From JAWKRB01 sp041389885 (GTDB lineage: Bacteria; Myxococcota_A; Polyangia; Polyangiales; Ga0077539): a DNA stretch of 64,000 nt. A model generated the notes under the pieces. It had not been told where the DNA came from, searched no databases, and saw only the letters and a list, made by a program, of their open reading frames with translations. Positions 48,761 to 57,259 of the stretch are shown one piece after another (positions within the stretch are counted from its first letter, which is position 1; each line of letters starts with the position of its first letter). The stretch is from contig JAWKRB010000033.1 of the NCBI GenBank assembly GCA_041389885.1, positions 22,675 to 86,674 of the forward strand. Direction: 5' to 3'. The position numbers and the translations under genes are program-made.

Positions 48761-50338
48761 TCAGTCGAGGTCGGGGCGCAGCGAGGCCAGGGTGTTGGGC
48801 TCGGAGGCGGGCATGAACGCGAGGCTCGCGACCTCTTCGCAGCGCGCGTCGTCGGCGCCGCGGCAGAGCGCGGGGTGCGGCCCGTGCATCGCGACCCGCG
48901 AGAGCCGCGGGGAGTCGGCCGACACCGCCGCGCCGCTCCACACGCGCTGCCAGCGGGCGGAGCGGGTCACGAGGGTCCAGAGCTCGGGGCGGCGCGCGCC
49001 GTCGGCGTGCAGGGTGCGCTCGACGGCGACCACCAGGTCGAAGCCCCGGGCGGGGATCTGCCCCACGAGCCGCACGTGGTCGGCGCCCTCACCGCGGCAG
49101 GCCATGAAGTCCTCGGCGTCGGCGCCGGTGACGTTCATGCACAGCCCCGCGCTCGCCGTCGCCTCCCACCGGACCCTCGCCGCGGCGCCGAAGGAGCCCA
49201 GGGTGCGCTCGCACAGGCCGTCTTCGCAGCGCGCGCCGCAGGTGATCAACCCCGGCATCGCGCCGACGCCGGCGGTCTCTGAGACCCTCCCCCGAAAGCC
49301 TCCGGCGCAGACCGCGCGGGCCTCGGCCGACGCGCCCTCCATCACCGAGAACGGCGCGGGCAGCGCCACCGCCCGCAGCCGCGGGGCGCTCTCGGCCGCA
49401 GACGCTCCCCACGACACCGACGCGTGCGCCGCCACGGCGCTCACCTCATCGCGGGACCACAGCATCGACGCCAGCTCGGTCTCTCCCTCGATGAAGAGCG
49501 CGGCGCCCTGCCGCGCGCAGCGCACGGTCGCGTCGGCCACGGCGGGCGAGGCGTCTCCGGCGCAGCGCACGGTCAGCGTGCGCCCGGCGTTGCCCGCGCG
49601 CCCGCGGAGCCGCGCGGTGCTGACCCCTGGCTCGGCCAGGCGCAGGGTGAGCGTCGACGACTCGCCCGCGCCCTCGACGCGGGCGGCGAAGCGCAGCGAC
49701 GAGCCCTGGGCGCCGAGCCACACCTGCGCCCGCTGCGCGTCGCCGCGGCGGAGCTCGGCGAAGGGCGCTCGCCCCTGCCACTCGTCCCCGCGGCCGTCGA
49801 TCAGCCCCGCCACCGCGCCGAGGGTCTCTGCGGGCGCGCCCGGCCCCGCCGCGAGGGGCGCGCTGTCGCGGGGGTTCACGAAGCGGTCGCCCACGCGGCG
49901 GTAGCGGGTGAGGGGCGCCGTGCTCGCGGGCATCCGCGGGTCGAGCATGCGCACGTGCAGCTCGACGCCGCTCGCGGGACCTTCGGACAGCAGCACCACC
50001 CGCGCCCGCACCACCCGCGCGATGCCGGGCCGTCGGTCGGCGGGGCAGCGGTCGAAGACCTCGTTGAGCGACTCGACCCAGCGTCCGTCGACCTGCGTCC
50101 AGGCGCTCACGCGCTCGGCGGGGAGGGCGCAGCCCGACGACGCCGCGGGCTCGCGGGTGCGCACGATGGCGTAGCGCGTGCCGGCCACCGTCGAGCGCTC
50201 GACGCGCACCACCGAGCTCCCCTCGACGCCGACGGGGACCAGGGCATTCCCCAGGTCGGCGCGCACCTCTTCGGCGAGGGCAGCAGCGGGGAGCGAGACG
50301 CAGGCGACAAGGGCGAGGGCGGCGGCGCGTGACTTCAT
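48761..50338 (-). CDS. Large exported protein, unknown function
   Basis: A 525-residue protein with a clear signal peptide (MKSRAAALALVACVSLPAAA then LAEEV). The body is beta-rich with few helices, repeated short strands and a cluster of Cys near the C-terminus (ITCGARCEDGLCERTLG, AGLCMNVTGADAEDFMACRG) likely forming disulphides. No domain is recognised. The ATG at 50338 is preceded by GGAGGAACC, a good ribosome site; the open frame extends far upstream only because of GC bias. A 258-bp gap separates it from the divergent alpha/beta hydrolase gene and should hold both promoters, though I cannot fix them. Confidence 0.72.
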   Translation of the reverse strand: MKSRAAALALVACVSLPAAALAEEVRADLGNALVPVGVEGSSVVRVERSTVAGTRYAIVRTREPAASSGCALPAERVSAWTQVDGRWVESLNEVFDRCPADRRPGIARVVRARVVLLSEGPASGVELHVRMLDPRMPASTAPLTRYRRVGDRFVNPRDSAPLAAGPGAPAETLGAVAGLIDGRGDEWQGRAPFAELRRGDAQRAQVWLGAQGSSLRFAARVEGAGESSTLTLRLAEPGVSTARLRGRAGNAGRTLTVRCAGDASPAVADATVRCARQGAALFIEGETELASMLWSRDEVSAVAAHASVSWGASAAESAPRLRAVALPAPFSVMEGASAEARAVCAGGFRGRVSETAGVGAMPGLITCGARCEDGLCERTLGSFGAAARVRWEATASAGLCMNVTGADAEDFMACRGEGADHVRLVGQIPARGFDLVVAVERTLHADGARRPELWTLVTRSARWQRVWSGAAVSADSPRLSRVAMHGPHPALCRGADDARCEEVASLAFMPASEPNTLASLRPDLD

Positions 50339-50596
50339 GGTGGTTCCTCCGCCGACGAAGCTACGGAGGGACGATGTAGGGGCGACAGGCACAAGCACCG
50401 GCGCGCGCGTGGATATTTCCCGCGCACCGCAGGCGCCGCCGTCGCCGTGCTTCACCCATGCGCCCACACGCGCCGCGCTCGACGCACCCGCCCCGCGGAG
50501 GGTGCGCTGACCACCCCGCGCGCGATCGGGGGGTAGTGTGTCCACCCCGACGCGCGCGCGAGATCGCGCTTCGTCGGAGATGGCGCCGTGGCGTGC

Positions 50597-51472
50597 ATGT
50601 TGCTGCGCCGCACGGGGATGGCTCTGAGAAGTGTGTTCGCGGCGCTCGCCGCGGTGGCGCTCGGCGCGGGCTGCGCCGACGGCGTGTACGGCGACACGGC
50701 CTCCGACGAGCTCGAGCGCGGCGGCCCCGAGCCGGTGATCGTGACCCTCGGCGGCTTCACGAGCTGCGCGAGCGCGCCCCAGGGCCCGACGCCCGCGGGC
50801 ACGGCCCGCTGGGAGCGATCCGCGCGCATCAGCCTGCGCTTCACGCGGGGCGACGCGCGCTGGGTGCGGGGCTGCTTCGACGCCGCGAGCCGGCTGCACT
50901 GGGTGAGCTCCGCGGCGCCCGGCGTGGTCCGCTCCACCACGGTCGACGACCTGGTGCCCTTCTTCAACGCGGTGGCCGAGCGCGTGGGCGACCCCCGCCG
51001 GCCGCTGTACGTCATCGGGCACTCCTACGGCGGATGGGTCGCGGCGCGCACCGCGGCGCGCTTCGCGCCCTCGGCGAACCTCCGGCTGCTGTTCACCGTC
51101 GACCCCATCAGCCCCTACGACTGCACGGTCGGCAGCTACCTGCGCGCCGCCGCGTCGCCCGTGACCGCGCCCTGGAGCCTCGCGGGGTGCCAGCGCGCCC
51201 CCGCCGACCTCTCCCTGAGCGACCGCGCGCGCATCGTCGAGAACGTGCCAGAGGGGGGCTGGCGACACTACTACCAGCGCAATTTCATCCCGCTGCGCTC
51301 GAGCCCCTTCGAGGGCGCGCAGCGCCCGCATCGGAGCTTCGACGTGAGCCCGCTGCTCACGCGCAACGGCGGCGCGCACCCCTCGTGGAACGCGCACGTC
51401 GGCATCGATGAGCTCTCCCTCGTCTGGTACTCCTTCGAGGCGTCCATCGAGCACGACCTCAGCGCGCCCTGA
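50597..51472 (+). CDS. Alpha/beta hydrolase lipoprotein
   Basis: A protein of about 291 residues beginning MLLRRTGMALRSVFAALAAV with lipobox ALGAGC, so it is predicted to be lipid-anchored. The hydrolase core has VIVTLGGFTSC as first strand, the nucleophile elbow YVIGHSYGGWVAARTAAR (Ser in GHSYG), the Asp in FTVDPISPYDC, and probably the His in NAHVGIDELSLVWYSFE. The substrate may be a lipid or ester; lipase is possible. Alternative starts are GTG 50588 and ATG 50618. It lies divergent from the exported protein gene and 40 bp before the next lipoprotein. Confidence 0.78.
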   Translation: MLLRRTGMALRSVFAALAAVALGAGCADGVYGDTASDELERGGPEPVIVTLGGFTSCASAPQGPTPAGTARWERSARISLRFTRGDARWVRGCFDAASRLHWVSSAAPGVVRSTTVDDLVPFFNAVAERVGDPRRPLYVIGHSYGGWVAARTAARFAPSANLRLLFTVDPISPYDCTVGSYLRAAASPVTAPWSLAGCQRAPADLSLSDRARIVENVPEGGWRHYYQRNFIPLRSSPFEGAQRPHRSFDVSPLLTRNGGAHPSWNAHVGIDELSLVWYSFEASIEHDLSAP

Positions 51473-51512
51473 GCGCTTGACGGCGGGCGCGAGACGGCGC
51501 TCCGATGCCGGC

Positions 51513-52589
51513 ATGGCGCGATGGCGACTCGTGGGGTTTCTGCTCGCCGCGGGCTGCGAGGCCGGCGCGGTCGACGGAGAGGTGCGAGAAGACGCCTCGG
51601 TCGACGCCGCGCGGGTGAAGATCGACGCGGTGACCGTCGACCTCCCGTCGCGGCCCGACGTCGTCGATGTGCCTGCGCCGCAGGACGTTGTCTCTGCCCC
51701 CGACATCTCCGTCGCGCCTGACGTCACGGTCGATCCGGGCACCGACGACGCCGAGATGGTCGAGGCGCGCTTCCCCACGGCGATGGGGTGTTCGGCGAAC
51801 ACCACCGCGGTGCTGCGCGTGCGCAACCGCGGCACCGCGACGTGGACCCGCGGCTCGGGTCACGCCCTCGGCGCCGTCGACGACAGCGACCCCTTCTTCA
51901 CCGCCGACACCCGCGTGCGCCTCGCCGACGGCGAGCGCGTCGGGCCGGGGGAGGTGCACGAGTTCTCGATCCCGCTGCGCGCCATGGGCATGACGGGGAG
52001 CTTCACCACCGACTGGCGCATGGTCCACGACGGCGTGCGGTGGTTCGGCGACACGAGCGCGCACGAGATCCGGGTCGAGTGCCCGGTGGTGCCGCCGCCT
52101 GAGTTTCGGCTCTCGGAGGTGACCCTCGTGGGGAGCCCCGAGGTGCGTGATTTTCCGATCACGTCGCGCATCACGTCGCTCTCGTTTCGCCCGGGCACCC
52201 TGCACATCGACCACACGCGCCGGGGCATGTGGCCGCCGGTGCAGATCGACCCCGACGGCACGACGCAAGAGGCCACGATCTGGATCTTCTTTCACATCGA
52301 AGGCCGGTGGTACGGCACCGGCGGCGAGCGCCTGCGCCCGAATCAGACCGACAAGATGCTCGAGAACCCCTCGGTCATCGGCCCCGACTGGTTCTACGAC
52401 CGCAGCCGCTGGGGGCTGATGGCGGGGTACGTCCCCGCGCCCGGCGAGCGCGTGGGCTTCATGATCGTCGCGGGCTCTACCCGCGCCGACTCGCAGACGC
52501 CCGTGCGCGAGCGCACCGGGGTGGTGGTGATCCCCTTCCCCCGCGACGGCGTCGAGACGAGCTTTCCGCCCTTCGCGTGGGAGGAGTGA
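51513..52589 (+). CDS. Lipoprotein with NBR1/Ig-like domain
   Basis: A protein of 358 residues, MARWRLVGFLLAAGCEAGAV, with lipobox LLAAGC followed by an Asp/Val/Pro linker. Residues about 100-190 (FPTAMGCSANTTAVLRVRNR then GTATWTRGSGHALGAVDDSD and GEVHEFSIPLRAMGMTGSFT) look like an NBR1-type Ig-like fold found in many surface proteins. The C-terminal region (ITSLSFRPGTLHIDHTRRGM then EATIWIFFHIEGRWYGTGGE) is a further beta-rich module, not recognised. Surface location is inferred. It sits 40 bp after the hydrolase lipoprotein and converges on the S8 peptidase gene. Confidence 0.75.
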   Translation: MARWRLVGFLLAAGCEAGAVDGEVREDASVDAARVKIDAVTVDLPSRPDVVDVPAPQDVVSAPDISVAPDVTVDPGTDDAEMVEARFPTAMGCSANTTAVLRVRNRGTATWTRGSGHALGAVDDSDPFFTADTRVRLADGERVGPGEVHEFSIPLRAMGMTGSFTTDWRMVHDGVRWFGDTSAHEIRVECPVVPPPEFRLSEVTLVGSPEVRDFPITSRITSLSFRPGTLHIDHTRRGMWPPVQIDPDGTTQEATIWIFFHIEGRWYGTGGERLRPNQTDKMLENPSVIGPDWFYDRSRWGLMAGYVPAPGERVGFMIVAGSTRADSQTPVRERTGVVVIPFPRDGVETSFPPFAWEE

Positions 52590-52613
52590 GCGCTTGTTTC
52601 GCGCGCCGGGCGC

Positions 52614-54263
52614 TCAGCGACCGACGAGCCCCGCGCGCGCGAGCAGCTCCGTGAGCGGCCCCACGAGCGACTCCGCCGCGCGTGACATCGCCGCCACGCG
52701 AAGCTCCTGAGAGAGCCGCGCCGCCGCGGGCACGCGCCCCGAGAGGGCCTGCAGCCCCAGCGAGATCGCCGCGCGCAGCAGCGCCTCGCCCGCCTCGGTG
52801 CGGAGCATCGCCTCGACCCTCGCGACCCCGTCAGCATCCCCCGCGAAGAGCCGCCCCGCGAGCGCCGCCGCGAGGGGACCGCGCGCGAGCGACACCAGCC
52901 GCGACCCCGCCATGCGCCACGCCGCGTCGGTGAGGTCGCCCTCGGGCGAGGGCGCTCCCTCGGGCAGCCGCGCGAGCAGCGCGCGAAGGTCAGGACGCGG
53001 CCCAACCCGCTGCGCCGCAGGGCGATCGGGCGCGTCTGCCTGGGGTGACCCCACCTCGCGGAGCAGCGCGCGGGCCTGCGCGGGGGTGAGCACGGGCTGC
53101 TGCCGGGCCTTGAGCACGCCCTGAAGGCACGCGATGACGCCCACGACCACGGGCGAGGCCGACGAGGTGCCGCTGAAGGTGTCGGTGTACCAGCGGTCCT
53201 CGTCGCGGCCGCCCTGGAGCTCGCCGTAGCCGCAGGTGGTGACCTCGCGGCCCCATCCCTGCGCGTCGACGCAGGCGCCGTAGTTCGAGAAATCGAGGCG
53301 CGAGCGGTCGGGGCCCCAGCTTCGCCCGTGCGTCCCCGGCGGCGGCGCGCCGGCGCCCGCGAGCACCGCGCCGCTGTCTCGATCGCCCCGGCGAAAGGGG
53401 TTCGCCCAGTCGTCGGGAAAGCCCCGCGAAGGCGTGTCGTACACCTCGTGCTCGAGGTCTTCGGCGCCGTTGCCCGCGGCCTCGACCACGATCACCCCGC
53501 GGCTGGTGGCGTAGCGAATCGCGTCGTAGTCGTCGGGCCACCACTCGATGGCGATGTACCCCTCCTGCCCGCTGAAGCCCGCGCGGGGGCCGGGCCGGTG
53601 CAGCTCGATCAGGATCACGTCCCCCGGGTTCGAGCGCTGCGCCGCGAGCACGATGGCCCCGGCGCTCCCGGTGCCGCCGAACACCGACACCGCCGAGACC
53701 TTCGCGGCGGGGGCGATGCCCGTCACGCCGAAGCCGTTGCGGTCTCCCCCCACCACGCCGATCACCGCGGTGCCGTGGTCGCGCCAGAGCCTGCTGCGCG
53801 AGGGCTCGCCGCCGATGACCCCGCCCTTGTTCTCCGCGAGGTCCTCGTGGGTGAAGCGCCACGCGCCCTCGATGTCGATCACCCCGACCCCCGCGCCGTC
53901 GCCCCCCTCCACGGACCACGCCGCCCCGGCGTCGACCCCCACCGGCGCGGGCTCGAGGTAGCCCTGCCGCGGGGTGAAATCCGGCGTCTCCGCGGGCGCG
54001 TCGGCGCGGGGCTCGCGCGCCTCGTCGCAGCGCGCGAGGGAGGTCTCGGGCTTGACGTACGCGGCCCCCACCGCGGGGTGCGCGCGCAGCGCGTCGCAGA
54101 GCGCGTCGAGGCGGGCGTCGTCGGCGAAGACCCGCGCGTAGCGGGGCAGCGCGGGGTCGTCGAAGAGCGGCCGCAGCGCGGCGCCGTCGAGGAGATCCTC
54201 CAGCGCCGCAAGGGGTTCTGCTCCGTCGAGGCGCACGATGAGCTCGCGGGGCAGCGCGCTCAC
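52614..54263 (-). CDS. Subtilisin-like serine peptidase (S8), no export signal
   Basis: A 549-residue S8 peptidase. An N-terminal region of about 95 residues resembles the small protein encoded just upstream (both end in GAAYVKPE / RAAYAKPE). The catalytic domain then shows Asp in GVGVIDIEGAWRF (D130), His in RDHGTAVIGVVGG (H163), the oxyanion Asn in VVEAAGNGAEDLE (N265) and the Ser in DTFSGTSSASPVVVG (S367). A helical tail of about 160 residues (ARLPEGAPSPEGDLTDAAW onward) follows. I see no signal peptide, unusual for S8. The stop of the upstream gene overlaps its ATG by 4 bp, placing it last in the 52.6-64 kb operon; it may process a partner or product. Confidence 0.88.
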   Translation of the reverse strand: MSALPRELIVRLDGAEPLAALEDLLDGAALRPLFDDPALPRYARVFADDARLDALCDALRAHPAVGAAYVKPETSLARCDEAREPRADAPAETPDFTPRQGYLEPAPVGVDAGAAWSVEGGDGAGVGVIDIEGAWRFTHEDLAENKGGVIGGEPSRSRLWRDHGTAVIGVVGGDRNGFGVTGIAPAAKVSAVSVFGGTGSAGAIVLAAQRSNPGDVILIELHRPGPRAGFSGQEGYIAIEWWPDDYDAIRYATSRGVIVVEAAGNGAEDLEHEVYDTPSRGFPDDWANPFRRGDRDSGAVLAGAGAPPPGTHGRSWGPDRSRLDFSNYGACVDAQGWGREVTTCGYGELQGGRDEDRWYTDTFSGTSSASPVVVGVIACLQGVLKARQQPVLTPAQARALLREVGSPQADAPDRPAAQRVGPRPDLRALLARLPEGAPSPEGDLTDAAWRMAGSRLVSLARGPLAAALAGRLFAGDADGVARVEAMLRTEAGEALLRAAISLGLQALSGRVPAAARLSQELRVAAMSRAAESLVGPLTELLARAGLVGR

Positions 54264-54556
54264 GCGGGGGAGTCCTCGGGCTTGGCGTAGGCCGCCCGCA
54301 CCCCGGCGACGTCGCGCAGCGCCGCGAGGGCGCCCTCGAGCTCCGCCGCGCTCACCCGCGCGGTGAAGTACGTCGACAGCGGAGGCGCGTCGACCGTCGG
54401 ATGCACCGGGCGGAGCGCGCAGCGATGCGCGGCCGCGACCTCAAGGAGCGCCCTGGCCTCGGGGCGACCGCCCCGCGCCGCCTGCGCGAGCGCCGCGTCG
54501 AGCTGAACGATGATCTGCACGCCGGGAGGGTCGCGCCCGACGGCGCCGTCGACCAC
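54260..54556 (-). CDS. Small protein resembling the S8 peptidase N-terminal region
   Basis: A 98-residue protein. Its end (YFTARVSAAELEGALAALRD then VAGVRAAYAKPEDSPA) parallels the end of the peptidase N-terminal region (DDARLDALCDALRAHPAVGA then AYVKPE). Its start (QIIVQLDAALAQAA) parallels ELIVRLDGAEPLAA. This is the layout of subtilisin propeptide/inhibitor (I9-like) domains, here as a separate gene. The GTG at 54556 lies 9 bp after the preceding gene; a GTG at 54520 is an alternative start. It overlaps the S8 gene by 4 bp, so the two are translated together and probably interact. Inhibition or folding help is inferred. Confidence 0.6.
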   Translation of the reverse strand: MVDGAVGRDPPGVQIIVQLDAALAQAARGGRPEARALLEVAAAHRCALRPVHPTVDAPPLSTYFTARVSAAELEGALAALRDVAGVRAAYAKPEDSPA

Positions 54557-54565
54557 CGCGCCGGG

Positions 54566-56497
54566 CTACTCCGCGGCCTCTTCGGAGAGGCGCTCCTCGA
54601 GGAGCTTGGTGGCGATCTCCATGAGGTCGTCGTCGGTCACGATGCCCACGAGGTGGTCGTCTTGCAGCACCGGGAGGCAGCCGATCTTGTGCCGGCGCAT
54701 GAGGCGAATGGCCTCGACGGTGGGGGTCTCGGGCGACACGGAGATCACGTCGACGCGCATGACCTCGCGGGCCTCGCGCGAGCGCGCCGCGGCGTCTTCG
54801 GCCAGCGCGCGGAGCACCGCGCGGTAGGTGATCAGCCCGAGCAGCTTGTGGTCCTTGTCCTCGACGGGGACGTACCGGATGCGCTCCCACACCATGAGGT
54901 TCGCGACCATCTCCACGGGGTCGTCGACCTGCACGGTGAAGAGGTCGGTGCGCATGTACTGCTCCACCCGGAGGTAGTGGTTGCGCGCGGTCTGCGCCTC
55001 GTTGATCTCCGCGCGATCCCACTGCGCCACAGGGATCCCCGCGCGCTGGCGGTCGACGGTGGCGGCGACGATGGCGTTGGCGGCCTCGCCGGGCGTGGCG
55101 TGCTCGCGCAGGGCGTTCCACGACGAGAAGGCCCAGCGCGCGCCGGTGCGCGAGGTGCGCGCGCGGGCGTCGACCACGTCGAGGTACTTCTTGATGAGGT
55201 CCTCGCGCACGTTCTCGCGGCGCAGGCCGGCCTCGGCCATGGGCAGCAGCCGGTCGAGCACGAGGTTGCGCGCGGGGATCTCCTCGCCGTCGAGCCACAG
55301 GATGTGCGCCCCGAGCCCCTCGCGCGCCGCGGTGTAGAAGTTCGAGCCCGCGACGTCGAACTCGATGCGCCTGGTGATGTCCTCGATGGACTCGTGCATC
55401 TCGGCCATGAGCCCGAACCAGAACGCGCTGTTGGCGACCTGGTCGATCACGCTCGGCCCCGAGGGCATGATCCGGTTCTCGATGCGCAGGTGCGCCTTGC
55501 CCTCGGTGAACCCGAAGCACGCGCGGTTCCAGCGGTAGATCGTGCCGTTGTGCAGCCGCAGGGCCTTGAGCTTCGGCAGCTCGCCGCGGTCGAGCATCGC
55601 CATGGGGTCTTCATCGAGCTCGGTGCCCACGAGGGCGCGAAAGCGCGAGACGTCCTCCTTGAAGATCTCGGCGACGGAGTTTCTCACCCAGCGCGTGCCG
55701 AAGCTCACCCGCGCCTCGGTCTCGCGGATGTGGTGCGTGTGGCTCCGCGTGTCGACCGCCTGGCGAAAGAGCGCGATGCGGGTCTCGGCCCAGAGCCTGC
55801 GGCCGAAGACCAGCGGCGAGTTGGCGCTGATCGACATGAGCGGCCCGAGGAGCACCTGCGCGATGTTGTACCGCCGCGCGAAGTTGGCCGGGTCGACCTG
55901 GAGGTGCACCTGAAAGCTCGAGTTGCACGCCTCGATCATCACCGAGTCGTGGTCGATGATCAGCTCGTCGAGGCCCTTGATCGAGAGCTCGAAGCGCCCG
56001 CCGCGGAGCTCGGTCACGATCTTGTTCATCGCGATGTAGCGCGGCGAGGGGACCATCGCGTCGAGGCCCAGGTCGCTCTTGCGCAGCGTCGGGAGGATGC
56101 CCATGAGCACCACGTCCATCCCGAGCTCCCCCGCGGCGCCTCGGGCCTTCGCGACGAGGGCGTCGAGCTGCGCGTGCATGCGCTCGAGGCCGTCGCCCGC
56201 GAGGAGCTGCGGGTCGCAGTTGGCCTCGAGCTGAAACTGCCCGAGCTCCGTCGTGTAGTGCGGGTCGTTGAGGCGCTCGAGCATCGCCACCGCGCCGCGC
56301 GCGGGCGACCACGCGCGGTCGATGAGGAACATCTCCTGCTCGGCGCCGATGCGCCGGTGGCCGGTCTCGAAATGCCCCTCGGCGAGCATCCGCTCCAGCG
56401 CGCGCACGTCGGTCAGCAGCGCCCGCATGAACTCGCGGTGCGCCTGGCCGTCTCGAACGCTCTCCACCTCTTTGTGAGCTCGGGTCGTCTCGGCCAT
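54566..56497 (-). CDS. Glutamate-cysteine-ligase-like amidoligase with tandem CBS domains
   Basis: A 643-residue cytoplasmic protein. Residues about 30-470 form a GCS2-type carboxylate-amine ligase domain: GHRRIGAEQEMFLIDRAWSP (the ATP/metal Glu pair), TTELGQFQLEANCDPQLLAG, VHLQVDPANFARRYNIAQVL, and HLRIENRIMPSGPSVIDQ. Two CBS domains follow (about 530-640: YMRTDLFTVQVDDPVEMVAN and VMRVDVISVSPETPTVEAIR), which usually bind adenine nucleotides and gate activity. It probably forms an amide between a glutamate-like acid and an amine, and may be regulated by energy state. It is ATG-started, 9 bp after the upstream esterase gene. The true substrates are unknown, and the CBS fusion is not typical of GshA. 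Confidence 0.85.
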   Translation of the reverse strand: MAETTRAHKEVESVRDGQAHREFMRALLTDVRALERMLAEGHFETGHRRIGAEQEMFLIDRAWSPARGAVAMLERLNDPHYTTELGQFQLEANCDPQLLAGDGLERMHAQLDALVAKARGAAGELGMDVVLMGILPTLRKSDLGLDAMVPSPRYIAMNKIVTELRGGRFELSIKGLDELIIDHDSVMIEACNSSFQVHLQVDPANFARRYNIAQVLLGPLMSISANSPLVFGRRLWAETRIALFRQAVDTRSHTHHIRETEARVSFGTRWVRNSVAEIFKEDVSRFRALVGTELDEDPMAMLDRGELPKLKALRLHNGTIYRWNRACFGFTEGKAHLRIENRIMPSGPSVIDQVANSAFWFGLMAEMHESIEDITRRIEFDVAGSNFYTAAREGLGAHILWLDGEEIPARNLVLDRLLPMAEAGLRRENVREDLIKKYLDVVDARARTSRTGARWAFSSWNALREHATPGEAANAIVAATVDRQRAGIPVAQWDRAEINEAQTARNHYLRVEQYMRTDLFTVQVDDPVEMVANLMVWERIRYVPVEDKDHKLLGLITYRAVLRALAEDAAARSREAREVMRVDVISVSPETPTVEAIRLMRRHKIGCLPVLQDDHLVGIVTDDDLMEIATKLLEERLSEEAAE

Positions 56498-56506
56498 CGG
56501 CGGGGC

Positions 56507-57259
56507 CTATTCCTCTCGGGTCCACGCGTCGAGGTACTGCGGGAGCATGTGTCGCCAGGTGTCCCAGTCGTGCGGCCAGTCACGGCCCCACGACTCCACG
56601 CGGTTGGGGATCCCCTTGCGCCCCAACACGTTGGCCATCGCCCAGGACTCGCCGATGTCCTCCGCGCGCCCCTCGCCCGAGGGCAGCAGCACGAAGCGCT
56701 TGCGCAGCGCGTCGAGGTGCACCCCCGAGAGGGTCGGCACGAAGTGCAGCGGCGACGACACCATGAAGTCGTCGTTGAAGGCGTTCATCGGGCAGTCGAA
56801 GAAGCGCCGCAGGTCGAAGGTGCCGCTCATGCCGATGGCCTTCGCGAACACGTCGGGGAACCTGCACAGCACCGCCACGGCGTGAAACGCGCCGAACGAC
56901 GCCCCCGCGGCCCAGAGCTCGATGTCGGGGCTCTTGCAGTCCATCCGCACCGCGGGCACCACCTCGTGGCGCACGTACTGGTGAAACTGGTTCTGCAGCC
57001 ACATCTGGTGCCGCGCGTCGCCCTCGCGCTTCACCAGCGCCATGCCCGCGGCGCTGTCGCACGCGTAGACCTTGATGCGCCCCGCGTCGATGAGCGGGCG
57101 CAGCACGTCGATCATGTGCCAGCGCTCGACCTCCTCGGCGTCGCCCCCCGCGGTGGGGAAGAGCAGCACGGGCTGCCCGAAGGTGCCCCAGCGCACGAGG
57201 GTCACCTCGCGCTTCATGCGCTCGGAGCGCCAGCGGGAGAGGGTCTTGTCGTCGCTCAC
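56507..57259 (-). CDS. Serine esterase (esterase D/PutEsterase-like)
   Basis: A 250-residue alpha/beta hydrolase starting VSDDKTLSRWRSERMKREVT. The core shows TFGQPVLLFPTAGGDAEEVE, the nucleophile elbow LWAAGASFGAFHAVAVLCRF (G-x-S-x-G), and a late His in WGRDWPHDWDTWRHMLPQYL. There is no signal peptide. The family hydrolyses esters or thioesters and includes enterochelin esterase relatives. The GTG overlaps the stop of the ATP-grasp gene (GTGA), and 9 bp separate it from the amidoligase. A paralogue with an extra N-terminal domain lies two genes upstream. A role in releasing or trimming an intermediate is inferred. Confidence 0.82.
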   Translation of the reverse strand: MSDDKTLSRWRSERMKREVTLVRWGTFGQPVLLFPTAGGDAEEVERWHMIDVLRPLIDAGRIKVYACDSAAGMALVKREGDARHQMWLQNQFHQYVRHEVVPAVRMDCKSPDIELWAAGASFGAFHAVAVLCRFPDVFAKAIGMSGTFDLRRFFDCPMNAFNDDFMVSSPLHFVPTLSGVHLDALRKRFVLLPSGEGRAEDIGESWAMANVLGRKGIPNRVESWGRDWPHDWDTWRHMLPQYLDAWTREE

